Positions 1-5,075 of a stretch of 5,075 nucleotides of DNA are shown one piece after another. Where the stretch lies: the NCBI GenBank assembly GCA_030590605.1, contig JAUUYB010000094.1, positions 1-5,075 on the forward strand, given 5' to 3'. Source of the stretch: Candidatus Woesearchaeota archaeon (GTDB lineage Archaea > Nanobdellota > Nanobdellia > Woesearchaeales > JAUUYB01). Within the stretch, counting starts at the first letter, position 1. The number at the start of each line of letters is the position of its first letter. Below the pieces are notes generated by a model. The model was not told the origin of the DNA. It made no database searches and saw nothing but the letters and a program-made list of their open reading frames with translations. A program made the position numbers and the translations under genes.

Positions 1-225
1 CAATGCGATGAGGTCTTTCTCCACAGCGGCGTTAATAAGTTCCCCCATTTCTACCTCAGATTTCAGGAAAATCAGCTCCTTACGAACAGGCCTTACCAAG
101 CGAGTCCTCTTGATGATATCGTAACCCATGAGGGAAATCCCTATCGGAGCCTCATCCCGTTCTTCGTCGGGAGAAGGGGACAAAGATATATCTCTAGCGG
201 CCTTATGACACTCCACGTCAAGCAT
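1..225 (-). CDS. Hypothetical protein, N-terminal part (gene runs off the left edge)
   Basis: This minus-strand frame is open from a stop at 259-261 to the left edge. It gives 75 codons from the ATG at 225, and the C-terminus lies outside the window. The N-terminal third is acidic (residues 13-27 include SPSPDEERDEAP). It is followed by a basic stretch (IIKRTRLVRPVRKE, about 37-50) and a helix-like Glu/Leu/Val segment. No family is recognised. The plus strand is also open here in exact codon register, so the strand had to be decided. In bases 1-204 the minus reading has G at codon position 1 in 26 of 68 codons and at position 2 in only 9, a normal coding bias. The plus reading has 16 and 16. 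The start is uncertain: ATG 225 extends the coding-like composition, while ATG 129 would leave an unusually GC-rich spacer. No clear TATA box fits either start. Confidence 0.5.
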   Translation of the reverse strand, partial: MLDVECHKAARDISLSPSPDEERDEAPIGISLMGYDIIKRTRLVRPVRKELIFLKSEVEMGELINAAVEKDLIAL

Positions 226-255
226 AAGGACGCTCGAAGAAACATACAGGCTATC

Positions 256-633
256 ATGTTAATGCATACAGATGAACAGAGGCTTAAAGAGATGAGGGAG
301 GGAACGTTTTATCTTGACACAGTCCATTCTGTCCTACTTCTCGAGACAGGTGTCGTCTCTGCCATGTACCTTATGACACAAGAGCAGAAAGGATCGATCT
401 CGACGTTCTATCCTGAAGGGCTCGAAGAATACGCATTCAAGCCGTTCCCAGGATCATACGACCTTATGAGGGCAAATCTTTATTCTGACATGTCTACTGT
501 AGGAAGCTATCCCCACGATGATTTCGAGAATATGTTCCTCCTCGTCTACATGGCGATGCGGGCGCATGAGGAGCTTTCAAAAGATAATCCTCCTGTTACG
601 AGAATGACGGCAGGAGATATGCATCTAAGGTAG
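256..633 (+). CDS. Hypothetical soluble protein, uncertain start
   Basis: The protein is about 125 residues and of unrecognised family. It has no convincing membrane segment or signal peptide. It starts with a charged stretch (HTDEQRLKEMREG), continues with a hydrophobic strand or helix (VHSVLLLETGVVSAMYLM), and is rich in Met, Tyr and acidic residues toward the end. Codon composition supports coding: over 205-633, G is at codon position 1 in about 30% and at position 2 in about 11% of codons. The same frame is open back to base 1, but upstream of about 205 the composition favours the opposite strand. ATG 205 would overlap the start of the divergent gene if that gene begins at 225, so I prefer ATG 256; 262 and 292 are alternatives. 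No clear TATA box or ribosome binding site settles the choice. A gene that begins left of the window (1-633) cannot be fully excluded. The last 38 bp overlap the convergent gene that ends at 596. Confidence 0.65.
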   Translation: MLMHTDEQRLKEMREGTFYLDTVHSVLLLETGVVSAMYLMTQEQKGSISTFYPEGLEEYAFKPFPGSYDLMRANLYSDMSTVGSYPHDDFENMFLLVYMAMRAHEELSKDNPPVTRMTAGDMHLR

Positions 634-1198
634 GTATCTCTTGTTTTTTTTCGGGTTCTTTCCATGTGCCGATCTTTTCCATGTATGCGATCTGTTCAAT
701 CGCTGTGTTGGTCGCATTCACAAGGTCATAGTTCATTGCAGGTTTAGCCCAGCCTGGAAGAAGTTCTATACGATCCTCAAGGATGGCCATTCCTATCGGA
801 TCAGGAGGGAAGTAAGCATTGCCACTTTCAATAAATCCTGCAAACATCATATTGGCTACCAATAATCCGCTGGCAGAGCCTTCGACAGCCCTATAAGTCA
901 GAAGATTCAAGGTTTGGGAACCAATATTTTCCAGAATGACTGCAGATTCTTCATCTTCTATACAAAAGCAACCATCATAAGGAATCACTTTACCGTCAAC
1001 CAATCCTCTTTCTATGAACATTTTAACGTATTCATCGAAAGCATCTCTATTCAAACCGAACTTTTCAAAGGTTTCATCGGACATGATGGGTGAAACTATA
1101 TATTCTGCTCTTTCTCTCAGGTCATGGATGTAAGCTCCGCTTGGCAGGGCGTCGAATATGCCATCATCAATGAATCTACTTAATTCTTCGAAATGCAT
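596..1198 (-). CDS. Hypothetical soluble protein, 200 aa
   Basis: The family is not recognised. The 200-residue product is acidic overall and has no clear signal peptide or transmembrane helix. The N-terminus is helical and acidic (MHFEELSRFIDDGIFDAL). The middle has a Cys-Phe-Cys pair at 77-79 (GCFCIEDEES) and a small-residue hydrophobic stretch near 106-122 (EGSASGLLVANMMFAGFI). A Pro-rich turn follows at about 131-135 (PPDPI), and the tail is Lys/Glu-rich near 180-187. The start at ATG 1198 is well supported: a TATA-like box on the minus strand (plus coordinates 1221-1228) is centred about 26 nt upstream, which fits leaderless transcription. The gene is divergent from the membrane-protein operon at 1278. 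Its 3' end overlaps the convergent plus gene by 38 bp, which is tight even for a compact genome. Confidence 0.75.
   Translation of the reverse strand: MHFEELSRFIDDGIFDALPSGAYIHDLRERAEYIVSPIMSDETFEKFGLNRDAFDEYVKMFIERGLVDGKVIPYDGCFCIEDEESAVILENIGSQTLNLLTYRAVEGSASGLLVANMMFAGFIESGNAYFPPDPIGMAILEDRIELLPGWAKPAMNYDLVNATNTAIEQIAYMEKIGTWKEPEKKQEIPTLDAYLLPSFS
644..651 (+). terminator. T8 tract, likely archaeal terminator of the upstream plus-strand gene
   Basis: Eight consecutive T residues begin 11 nt after the TAG stop at 631-633. Archaeal RNA polymerase commonly terminates at U-rich tracts without a hairpin, so this is a plausible end for the plus-strand transcript. The tract lies within the 3' coding part of the convergent minus gene, where its complement encodes part of the EKKQE stretch. 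Confidence 0.4.
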
Positions 1199-1220
1199 AG
1201 GAGAAAGAAGTCATTCTTAG

Positions 1221-1228
1221 TTTTTAAA
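1221..1228 (-). promoter_or_regulatory. TATA box of the 596-1198 gene
   Basis: On the minus strand the sequence reads TTTAAAAA, preceded by TAAAGG as a possible BRE. Its centre is 26-27 nt before the ATG at 1198, so transcription would start at or next to the start codon. Confidence 0.6.
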
Positions 1229-1247
1229 CCTTTACGATTTCAAAACC

Positions 1248-1255
1248 TTTATATA
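1248..1255 (+). promoter_or_regulatory. TATA box of the 1278-2257 operon
   Basis: The sequence TTTATATA, continuing as TATAA, is preceded by AAAACC, which fits a BRE. Its centre is about 26-27 nt before ATG 1278, predicting a leaderless mRNA. It lies back to back with the minus-strand box at 1221-1228 in the 79-bp divergent spacer. Confidence 0.7.
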
Positions 1256-1277
1256 TATAATTTCCAGATAAATCGAT

Positions 1278-1673
1278 ATGATGGATAAGCCCAAGTTCAT
1301 ATTCAGTCTCGGATTCGTATTGTCGTACCTCTGTCTCGTCTTATGGATCATCAGCGGATTCTATCTGCAACCTCCACTTGACACAATATTCGCATTAGGA
1401 GGGTTATTCTCGTTCATGTTCGGGTATGTATTGCTACTTGGAGGCATCACTGCGCTTTCACCATTCAAGATGGGGGGAAAAGGATGGCATCTGAAAGCGA
1501 TCAGTATCATCGTCGCTTTGCTCATCCCGCTCAGGCTTTTCATGGAGAGATATATCAATGATTATCCTATAATCAAGGATATCAACGGAATCATGCTGAT
1601 ACTAGCACTTACCATCCTCTTATTGATAATCCTCATCAGGGTCAAGAACGGAAAAGGGAGGAAAAGAAAATGA
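1278..1673 (+). CDS. Small integral membrane protein, four predicted helices
   Basis: The product has 131 residues and no recognised family. Four hydrophobic segments are visible by eye, at about 7-29, 36-60, 72-89 and 103-121. A short cytoplasm-type basic tail follows (KNGKGRKRK). A Gly-rich connector (PFKMGGKGWH, about 62-71) joins helices two and three. Two ATG codons stand in tandem at 1278 and 1281; both fit the TATA spacing, so the true start could be either. The stop overlaps the start of the next gene in an ATGA arrangement, so the two proteins are probably co-translated and may act together. Function is unknown; a partner or accessory subunit of the DUF2238-like protein is a reasonable inference only. 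Confidence 0.8.
   Translation: MMDKPKFIFSLGFVLSYLCLVLWIISGFYLQPPLDTIFALGGLFSFMFGYVLLLGGITALSPFKMGGKGWHLKAISIIVALLIPLRLFMERYINDYPIIKDINGIMLILALTILLLIILIRVKNGKGRKRK
1656..1661 (+). promoter_or_regulatory. Shine-Dalgarno site for the 1670-2257 gene
   Basis: GGGAGG lies 8 nt before the ATG at 1670, matching the CCUCC end of archaeal 16S rRNA. It supports 1670 as the start and internal initiation within the operon. Confidence 0.65.
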
Positions 1674-2257
1674 TCAAGAAAGAACAGATGCCCATATTCA
1701 TCACGAACATTGTCATGCTAGTAATATTCTTCTTCATATTTGTCGGCAGGAAGAACTATGAATTCCTCGGTTATATCGGTGTCATCATACTATTCCTTTG
1801 TATTATCCTAGCTACGAACAAGAAAGTGTACTATCCACTTGCAGTACTTTGGGGGCTCACGCTCTGGTCATTCATGCATCTTTCAGGAGGGGGATTGATG
1901 ATAGGGGGGAAGCGGCTCTATGAACTCATACTCATCCCTATAGTCGGTGATCCCTACAACATATTCAAATATGACCAGCTAGTCCATATCATCGGATTCG
2001 GAGTCGCGACGATACTCATGTATGTACTCCTTAAGCCATACCTCAAGCCGAAACACAAATGGGTCGCTGTAGGGATTGTGGTTGTCATGGCAGGTCTCGG
2101 TGTCGGAGCGGTGAATGAGATAATAGAGTTCACGACAACTGTCTTCGTCCCTGATACAAAAGTCGGAGGATACGAGAATACATCTCTTGACCTTGTCGCT
2201 GATCTTATCGGGGGGCTTTTCGCTATGTTCTATATCAAGTTTAAGAGCAAGACGTAA
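1670..2257 (+). CDS. DUF2238 (YjdF-like) multispanning membrane protein
   Basis: The 195-residue product has about six hydrophobic segments, at roughly 7-25, 32-48, 54-72, 103-124, 131-156 and 172-190. The conserved polar residues resemble the DUF2238/YjdF family, a distant relative of VanZ-like membrane proteins. These are His70 in MHLSGG at the end of helix three, the YDQLVH motif at 101-106, NEIIE at 149-153, and the N-x3-D-x3-D pattern at 170-178 (NTSLDLVAD) followed by GG. Such acidic and His residues at helix ends suggest a shared functional site in the membrane, but the biochemical role of the family is not established to my knowledge. The start overlaps the previous stop by 4 nt and has a good ribosome binding site. 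The family call comes from motif memory, not a search. Confidence 0.8.
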   Translation: MIKKEQMPIFITNIVMLVIFFFIFVGRKNYEFLGYIGVIILFLCIILATNKKVYYPLAVLWGLTLWSFMHLSGGGLMIGGKRLYELILIPIVGDPYNIFKYDQLVHIIGFGVATILMYVLLKPYLKPKHKWVAVGIVVVMAGLGVGAVNEIIEFTTTVFVPDTKVGGYENTSLDLVADLIGGLFAMFYIKFKSKT

Positions 2258-2322
2258 CATAAATTGTTATTGGATGAAGAAGAAAGTCAGGAAAGCCTCA
2301 AGGAAATCAATACATGCCAGAT

Positions 2323-2472
2323 CTATCGTTTCTTAAGATCTTTCTTGAGTTCTTTCACATCCTTCTTGAATTCCTTCTCAAGACGACCCATCTCATCTTT
2401 TGAGAGCAGCTGCTTTTTCTTAAGATCTTTCGCTTCACGAAGCGCTTTGTCTATAGTCTTTTTGTCAATCAT
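2323..2472 (-). CDS. Small highly charged helical protein, 49 aa
   Basis: This short frame starts at ATG 2472 and ends at TAG 2323-2325. The product is dominated by Lys, Glu, Asp and Leu, with hydrophobic residues spaced as in an amphipathic or coiled-coil helix (KALREAKDLKKKQLL and LEKEFKKDVKELKKDL). There is no membrane segment. A minus-strand TATA-like box at 2494-2502 is centred about 26 nt upstream of the ATG, the same geometry as the other genes here, which argues that it is real. The opposite strand is open across it but reads as a Ser/Phe/Leu-rich shadow, as expected for the complement of Lys/Glu codons. Function is unknown. A nucleic-acid-binding or adaptor role is possible from the charge, but nothing specific supports it. 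Confidence 0.7.
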   Translation of the reverse strand: MIDKKTIDKALREAKDLKKKQLLSKDEMGRLEKEFKKDVKELKKDLKKR

Positions 2473-2493
2473 TGCAATATGACAGAATCATGG

Positions 2494-2502
2494 ATATAAA
2501 AA
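2494..2502 (-). promoter_or_regulatory. TATA box of the 49-aa gene
   Basis: The minus strand reads TTTTTATAT, centred about 26 nt before ATG 2472, which fits a leaderless start. A 7-bp inverted repeat (GCAATAT at 2474-2480, ATATTGC at 2502-2508) brackets it. Confidence 0.55.
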
Positions 2503-2523
2503 TATTGCGGCTAAACCGTAAAC

Positions 2524-2531
2524 TATTTATT
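2524..2531 (+). promoter_or_regulatory. TATA box of the 2555-3039 gene pair
   Basis: TATTTATT is centred about 27-28 nt before ATG 2555 and preceded by CGTAAAC. It predicts a leaderless transcript. The element is back to back with the promoter of the 49-aa gene in an 82-bp divergent spacer. Confidence 0.5.
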
Positions 2532-2554
2532 ACTGAAATCAGAAAATATGGGTT

Positions 2555-2872
2555 ATGGTTCAACAAAACACCTTAAAATATGCTTTTCTAAATCACATTG
2601 CAATGTTGTGCGTCGGTGTTTCCATCGTATTTTATTTTCTCCTATACGGAAAGACTAAGGATAAGATCAATGAAAACTATATTTTAGGTTTAGTAATCTG
2701 TATCTGTCTCGCTGGATTATTCTATGGGATTTCGGCTATAATCAACAAATGTATAATGGGACCAAAAAAGAATGTGTTAGCTAAGGATCGAAAAGCAATT
2801 GTCATAGGATATATAGTCATTGCATGCACGGCCATTTTTGGATTCCTAATTTTCAATGTGAGGGGCGGCTAA
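2555..2872 (+). CDS. Small integral membrane protein, three predicted helices
   Basis: The product has 105 residues and no recognised family. Hydrophobic segments lie at about 12-31, 42-63 and 80-101, joined by Lys-rich loops (GKTKDKINEN and MGPKKNVLAKDRK). Cysteines occur in or next to the membrane segments (19, 49, 51, 66 and 91). ATG 2555 is chosen because of TATA spacing; an ATG at 2548 is in another frame. A hand count over 2581-2760 gives about 34% G+C, against 45-63% in sampled lonB lines, so the gene may have a different history. It overlaps the next gene by one base (TAATG), indicating coupled translation. Confidence 0.75.
   Translation: MVQQNTLKYAFLNHIAMLCVGVSIVFYFLLYGKTKDKINENYILGLVICICLAGLFYGISAIINKCIMGPKKNVLAKDRKAIVIGYIVIACTAIFGFLIFNVRGG
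2858..2865 (+). promoter_or_regulatory. Shine-Dalgarno site for the 55-aa gene
   Basis: GTGAGGGG ends 6 nt before ATG 2872 and its GAGG core ends 8 nt before it. This places the start of the 55-aa protein at 2872 rather than at the in-frame ATG 2824, which would overlap the previous gene by 49 bp. Confidence 0.6.
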
Positions 2873-3039
2873 TGAAAGAATCTATTTTCTGGATATTCGG
2901 AACACTTCAGGCGATGATTCTTGGTGTGATAATATTCCTTCTTCTTTCTGATTATGGGACTGATACCCGGATACTTCTCAGTGTATTATTTCCTGCTTTT
3001 ACCTTGATCATTGAATATATGATATACTCAAAACAATAG
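2872..3039 (+). CDS. Very small membrane protein, two predicted helices, 55 aa
   Basis: The product starts MKESIFWIFG and has two hydrophobic segments, at about 5-26 and 32-52. They are separated by a short polar loop (SDYGTDTR), a simple hairpin topology. No family is recognised. The start overlaps the preceding stop by one base and has a ribosome binding site, so it is the second gene of a two-gene operon with the 105-aa membrane protein. The two probably work as a pair. The stop lies only 5 bp from the convergent end of lonB. Small hairpin membrane proteins include holins, toxins and subunit stabilisers, but no motif allows a choice. Confidence 0.65.
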   Translation: MKESIFWIFGTLQAMILGVIIFLLLSDYGTDTRILLSVLFPAFTLIIEYMIYSKQ

Positions 3040-3044
3040 AGAAA

Positions 3045-4925
3045 TCATTCATGTGTAATCTTCTTCAGCAAGTCTTTTTTCCCTGTCCAGACAAGCGCTT
3101 CCTTCCAGACATCGATGATCGTATCGACAGGGATGATCCTGACCTTCTTCAGTTTCTTCTTATCTACTATGATATCCTGCATATTCGATCTTGGGACGAT
3201 GACGCATTTGATGCCAGTGGAAATCGCTGCCTCTATCTTTGAAGAGACCCCTCCTATCGGAAGCACTTCCCCTCTTACTGAGAGAGAACCTGTCATAGCG
3301 TGGTCCTGCTTGATAGGGAGGTCCTTGAGCGCAGAGAGTATCGTGGTCGCGACTGCGATGCTAGCTGAGTCTCCCTCTACTCCTTCATAGGTCTGGAGGA
3401 ACTGGATATAGATGTCCATATGCTCTTTTATGTCCTGCCCGAAATGTTTCATTATGATGGCTGAGACATTCTTTACAGCTTCCTTCGCGATGTCTCCCAG
3501 CTGGCCAGTCGCTACAATCTGTGCTTCTTTACCGCCAGGCGTGACCGCTGATTCAATCGGAAGGATGATACCTGAAAGCGCTGAACCTGAACCGATGACT
3601 GCAAGACCGTTCACTCTTCCTACGCGCGCTCCTTTTGTGATTATGACCTCATATTCCTTCTTTCTCTCGATATGCTTGTCTGCAAGCTGCTGCTCAAGAG
3701 TACGTGCTACAGTGAGCGCCTCTTCAACGTGGGCTGGTTCGACTATCTTCGCTTTCGCCTTCACTGCGATGTCTCCTGCAGCCCTGACAAGACCGCCCAG
3801 CTCTCTTAGCCTGCCGGTCAGATGTTTCTTACGGTTCGCCATCCTTCTTGCGATCTCGAGAATCTCCATCACCGCTGCACGCGATAGATGAGGTATCTTC
3901 TTGTCCTTCACCACTTCCTGGGCCACGAACCTTGCTATCCTCTCCCGATTCCCGGCAGTATCTTCCATGGTTTCGTTCATGAATACCTCATAACCATATC
4001 CCCTGATACGGGACCTGAGAGCGGGATGCAAGTGCTTCAGGGTCTCGATATTTCCTGCAGCCACCAGGATGAACCTGCATGGAACAGCTTCGGTCCGCAC
4101 CATCGCTCCTGCGCTCCTCTCAGACTGTCCGGTAATGGCGTATTTGCCTTCCTGAAGGGAGGTCAGGAGTTCCTGCTGGGTCGTGGGCTGGAGTGTCGCT
4201 ATCTCGTCTACGAAAAGGACTCCCATGTGAGCTTTGTGGATCATGCCTGCAACCACTCTTTCGTGTGCAGGAGTGCCAAGGCCTCCGGACTGGAAGGGAT
4301 CATGCAGTACATCTCCCAAGAGCGCTCCTGCGTGGGATCCGGTCGCATCGAAGAACGGCGCATTCTTCTTGCGGTAGTTATCCACTATGACCTTCGGGAC
4401 AGAGACTTTCTGGTTGTTCATCTTCTTTCCAAGGCTCATCATGAGATTGATACCTACGATCATGACGACTGTCGTAATCATGGCTGCAGCGAATATGATA
4501 TCTGAAATCCTACCGCTTCTCCACAACCAGTACTCATAGAAAGATATGGCGATGATGATGATAAAGAATATGACATTATAGTTCTTGATGATTGATCCTG
4601 CTTCAACCCTCGCTTTTGCGACAAGATTTCTTCCCTGTCCGGCAGGCATGGTCCTGATAAGAGGCGAGTTCTCATCATTCGGGTTCGGAAACGAGATGAC
4701 ATCCCTGAGATTCTCTTTTGGCAGGAGTTCTGCCAGCGCGAGACCGAGCATGGATTTTCCAGTCCCAGGTTCTCCTATGAGCAGGACATGCCTCCTTTGG
4801 GCAGCGGCTCTCTTGATGATATTTACTGCGTTCTCCTGACCGATGACCTGATTCACTATCTCAGGATTTACAGTTATATCTGCGGTGGTCTTGAAATCCA
4901 TCGCTTTCTTAGCCTTCTTCGCCAT
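3045..4925 (-). CDS. lonB: Archaeal membrane-anchored Lon protease LonB
   Basis: This ATP-dependent serine protease degrades misfolded and regulatory proteins and is anchored to the inner face of the archaeal cytoplasmic membrane. The 626-residue product has the usual length and all expected parts. Walker A is GEPGTGKS at 51-58. Two membrane helices (about 117-135 and 142-164) are inserted between Walker A and Walker B, the hallmark of archaeal LonB. Walker B is VLFVDE at 236-241. A sensor-1 Asn is at 292 (AAGN), a probable arginine finger at 304-308 (RSRIR), and a sensor-2 region near 370-383 (TGRLRELGG). The protease domain occupies roughly 420-620, with catalytic Ser520 in EGDSAS and Lys563 in [10 protein letters not shown]. 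It lacks the long N-terminal domain of bacterial LonA. ATG 4925 is supported by a TATA box 26-27 nt upstream, implying a leaderless mRNA. No frameshift or missing catalytic residue is seen. Confidence 0.97.
   Translation of the reverse strand: MAKKAKKAMDFKTTADITVNPEIVNQVIGQENAVNIIKRAAAQRRHVLLIGEPGTGKSMLGLALAELLPKENLRDVISFPNPNDENSPLIRTMPAGQGRNLVAKARVEAGSIIKNYNVIFFIIIIAISFYEYWLWRSGRISDIIFAAAMITTVVMIVGINLMMSLGKKMNNQKVSVPKVIVDNYRKKNAPFFDATGSHAGALLGDVLHDPFQSGGLGTPAHERVVAGMIHKAHMGVLFVDEIATLQPTTQQELLTSLQEGKYAITGQSERSAGAMVRTEAVPCRFILVAAGNIETLKHLHPALRSRIRGYGYEVFMNETMEDTAGNRERIARFVAQEVVKDKKIPHLSRAAVMEILEIARRMANRKKHLTGRLRELGGLVRAAGDIAVKAKAKIVEPAHVEEALTVARTLEQQLADKHIERKKEYEVIITKGARVGRVNGLAVIGSGSALSGIILPIESAVTPGGKEAQIVATGQLGDIAKEAVKNVSAIIMKHFGQDIKEHMDIYIQFLQTYEGVEGDSASIAVATTILSALKDLPIKQDHAMTGSLSVRGEVLPIGGVSSKIEAAISTGIKCVIVPRSNMQDIIVDKKKLKKVRIIPVDTIIDVWKEALVWTGKKDLLKKITHE
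3075..3080 (+). terminator. T6 tract, possible terminator of the 2555-3039 operon
   Basis: Six T residues lie about 36 nt after the TAG at 3037-3039, inside the antisense of the lonB 3' end. A U-rich tract without a hairpin is a common archaeal terminator, but this one is short. Confidence 0.3.
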
Positions 4926-4942
4926 GCTCCCTACGATTGGAT

Positions 4943-4962
4943 ACTAATATTTAAATGTTAGT
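4943..4962. promoter_or_regulatory. 20-bp near-perfect palindrome over the lonB TATA box, operator candidate
   Basis: The half-sites ACTAA and TTAGT flank a central self-complementary ATTTAAAT, with one mismatched position pair, so 18 of 20 positions are symmetric. The dyad covers the TATA box completely. A dimeric repressor bound here would block TBP, a common mode of archaeal repression. The regulator is unknown. Confidence 0.45.
4948..4955 (-). promoter_or_regulatory. TATA box of lonB
   Basis: The minus strand reads TTTAAATA, centred 26-27 nt before ATG 4925, so the transcript should begin at the start codon. The GGGAG directly before the ATG is too close to serve as a normal ribosome binding site. 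Confidence 0.65.
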
Positions 4963-5075
4963 GCGAGGTCTCAAAGAATGATTTTGGGTCCTTAGAGATG
5001 TATCTTTCTTCATTTCACTATTCGATGATTCTCGACTGAGGTTACCGTCAATTATATAAACTCAAATTTCCAAAA
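4963..5075. other. Non-coding stretch upstream of lonB
   Basis: I find no open frame of useful length on either strand and no clear RNA gene. The only marked element is the AT-rich TATA-like sequence near the right edge. Confidence 0.5.
5052..5060 (+). promoter_or_regulatory. TATA-like element at the right edge
   Basis: TTATATAA is almost symmetric, so its direction is unclear. Read rightward, the spacing seen at other genes predicts a start codon near 5082, just outside the window. Read leftward it matches TTTATATA exactly, but there is no start codon near the predicted position (about 5030). Confidence 0.35.

Noticed and set aside
1979..2260. Minus-strand open frame of 93 codons inside the DUF2238-like gene
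   Set aside because: It is antisense to a well-supported membrane protein, has no promoter or ribosome binding site, and its product is not coherent.
2264..2482. Plus-strand open frame of 72 codons rich in Ser, Phe and Leu
   Set aside because: It is the complement of the Lys/Glu-rich 49-aa minus gene, has no promoter or ribosome binding site, and shows the composition expected of a shadow.
2824..2871. Longer start (ATG 2824) for the 55-aa membrane protein
   Set aside because: It would overlap the previous gene by 49 bp, while ATG 2872 has a good ribosome binding site and a one-base stop/start overlap.
3412..4505. Two long plus-strand open frames (3412-3891 and 3888-4505) opposite lonB
   Set aside because: They are antisense to a complete, clearly identified LonB; the translations show no domain, and the first is Ser/Ala/Pro-rich as expected for antisense frames.
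4953..5013. 20-codon minus-strand open frame upstream of lonB starting at 5013
   Set aside because: It is very short, has no fitting TATA spacing or ribosome binding site, and would run into the lonB promoter.
4977..5038. Possible C/D box guide RNA (AATGATT to CTGA)
   Set aside because: The first box does not match RUGAUGA, and no internal D'/C' boxes at the right spacing were found.

Overview
The window looks archaeal. Its longest gene (3045-4925, minus) is a membrane-anchored LonB protease with the archaeal arrangement: two membrane segments set inside the AAA+ module, followed by a Ser-Lys protease domain. The gene starts also look archaeal. TATA-like boxes of the TTTATATA type sit about 26-28 nt before the start codons of five first genes, which implies leaderless transcripts. 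Start codons inside the two short operons instead have Shine-Dalgarno-like sequences. Gene density is high, with divergent spacers of about 80 bp and convergent genes that touch or overlap. The lineage cannot be fixed from the sequence; a small-genome archaeon of the DPANN type is possible but is only a guess.

Layout from left to right. Bases 1 to about 225 hold the first part of a minus-strand gene that runs off the left edge. This choice of strand is argued from codon-position composition, because the plus strand is also open here. A plus-strand gene of unknown function follows (about 256-633). Its end overlaps convergently by 38 bp with an unknown soluble protein on the minus strand (596-1198). 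A 79-bp spacer with two back-to-back TATA boxes separates that gene from a plus-strand operon of two membrane proteins, a four-helix protein (1278-1673) and a DUF2238/YjdF-like protein (1670-2257). Next, on the minus strand, comes a 49-residue Lys/Glu/Asp-rich protein (2323-2472). A second divergent promoter spacer leads to a second plus-strand pair of very small membrane proteins (2555-2872 and 2872-3039), whose DNA is clearly more AT-rich than lonB. lonB lies convergently 5 bp downstream of that pair. Its promoter contains a 20-bp near-perfect palindrome that covers the TATA box. The last 150 bp hold only this promoter and another TATA-like element at the right edge.

How the genes work together: only lonB and, at family level, the DUF2238-like protein can be named. 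LonB is the membrane-bound ATP-dependent quality-control protease of archaea. Several neighbours are small membrane proteins, but nothing in the sequence ties them to LonB except proximity, and they are transcribed from separate promoters. I found no CRISPR array, tRNA, rRNA, transposase or recognisable defence system. The most useful leads are the palindromic operator candidate at lonB, the very regular promoter geometry, the two-strand ambiguity at the left edge, and the AT-rich pair of small membrane proteins.
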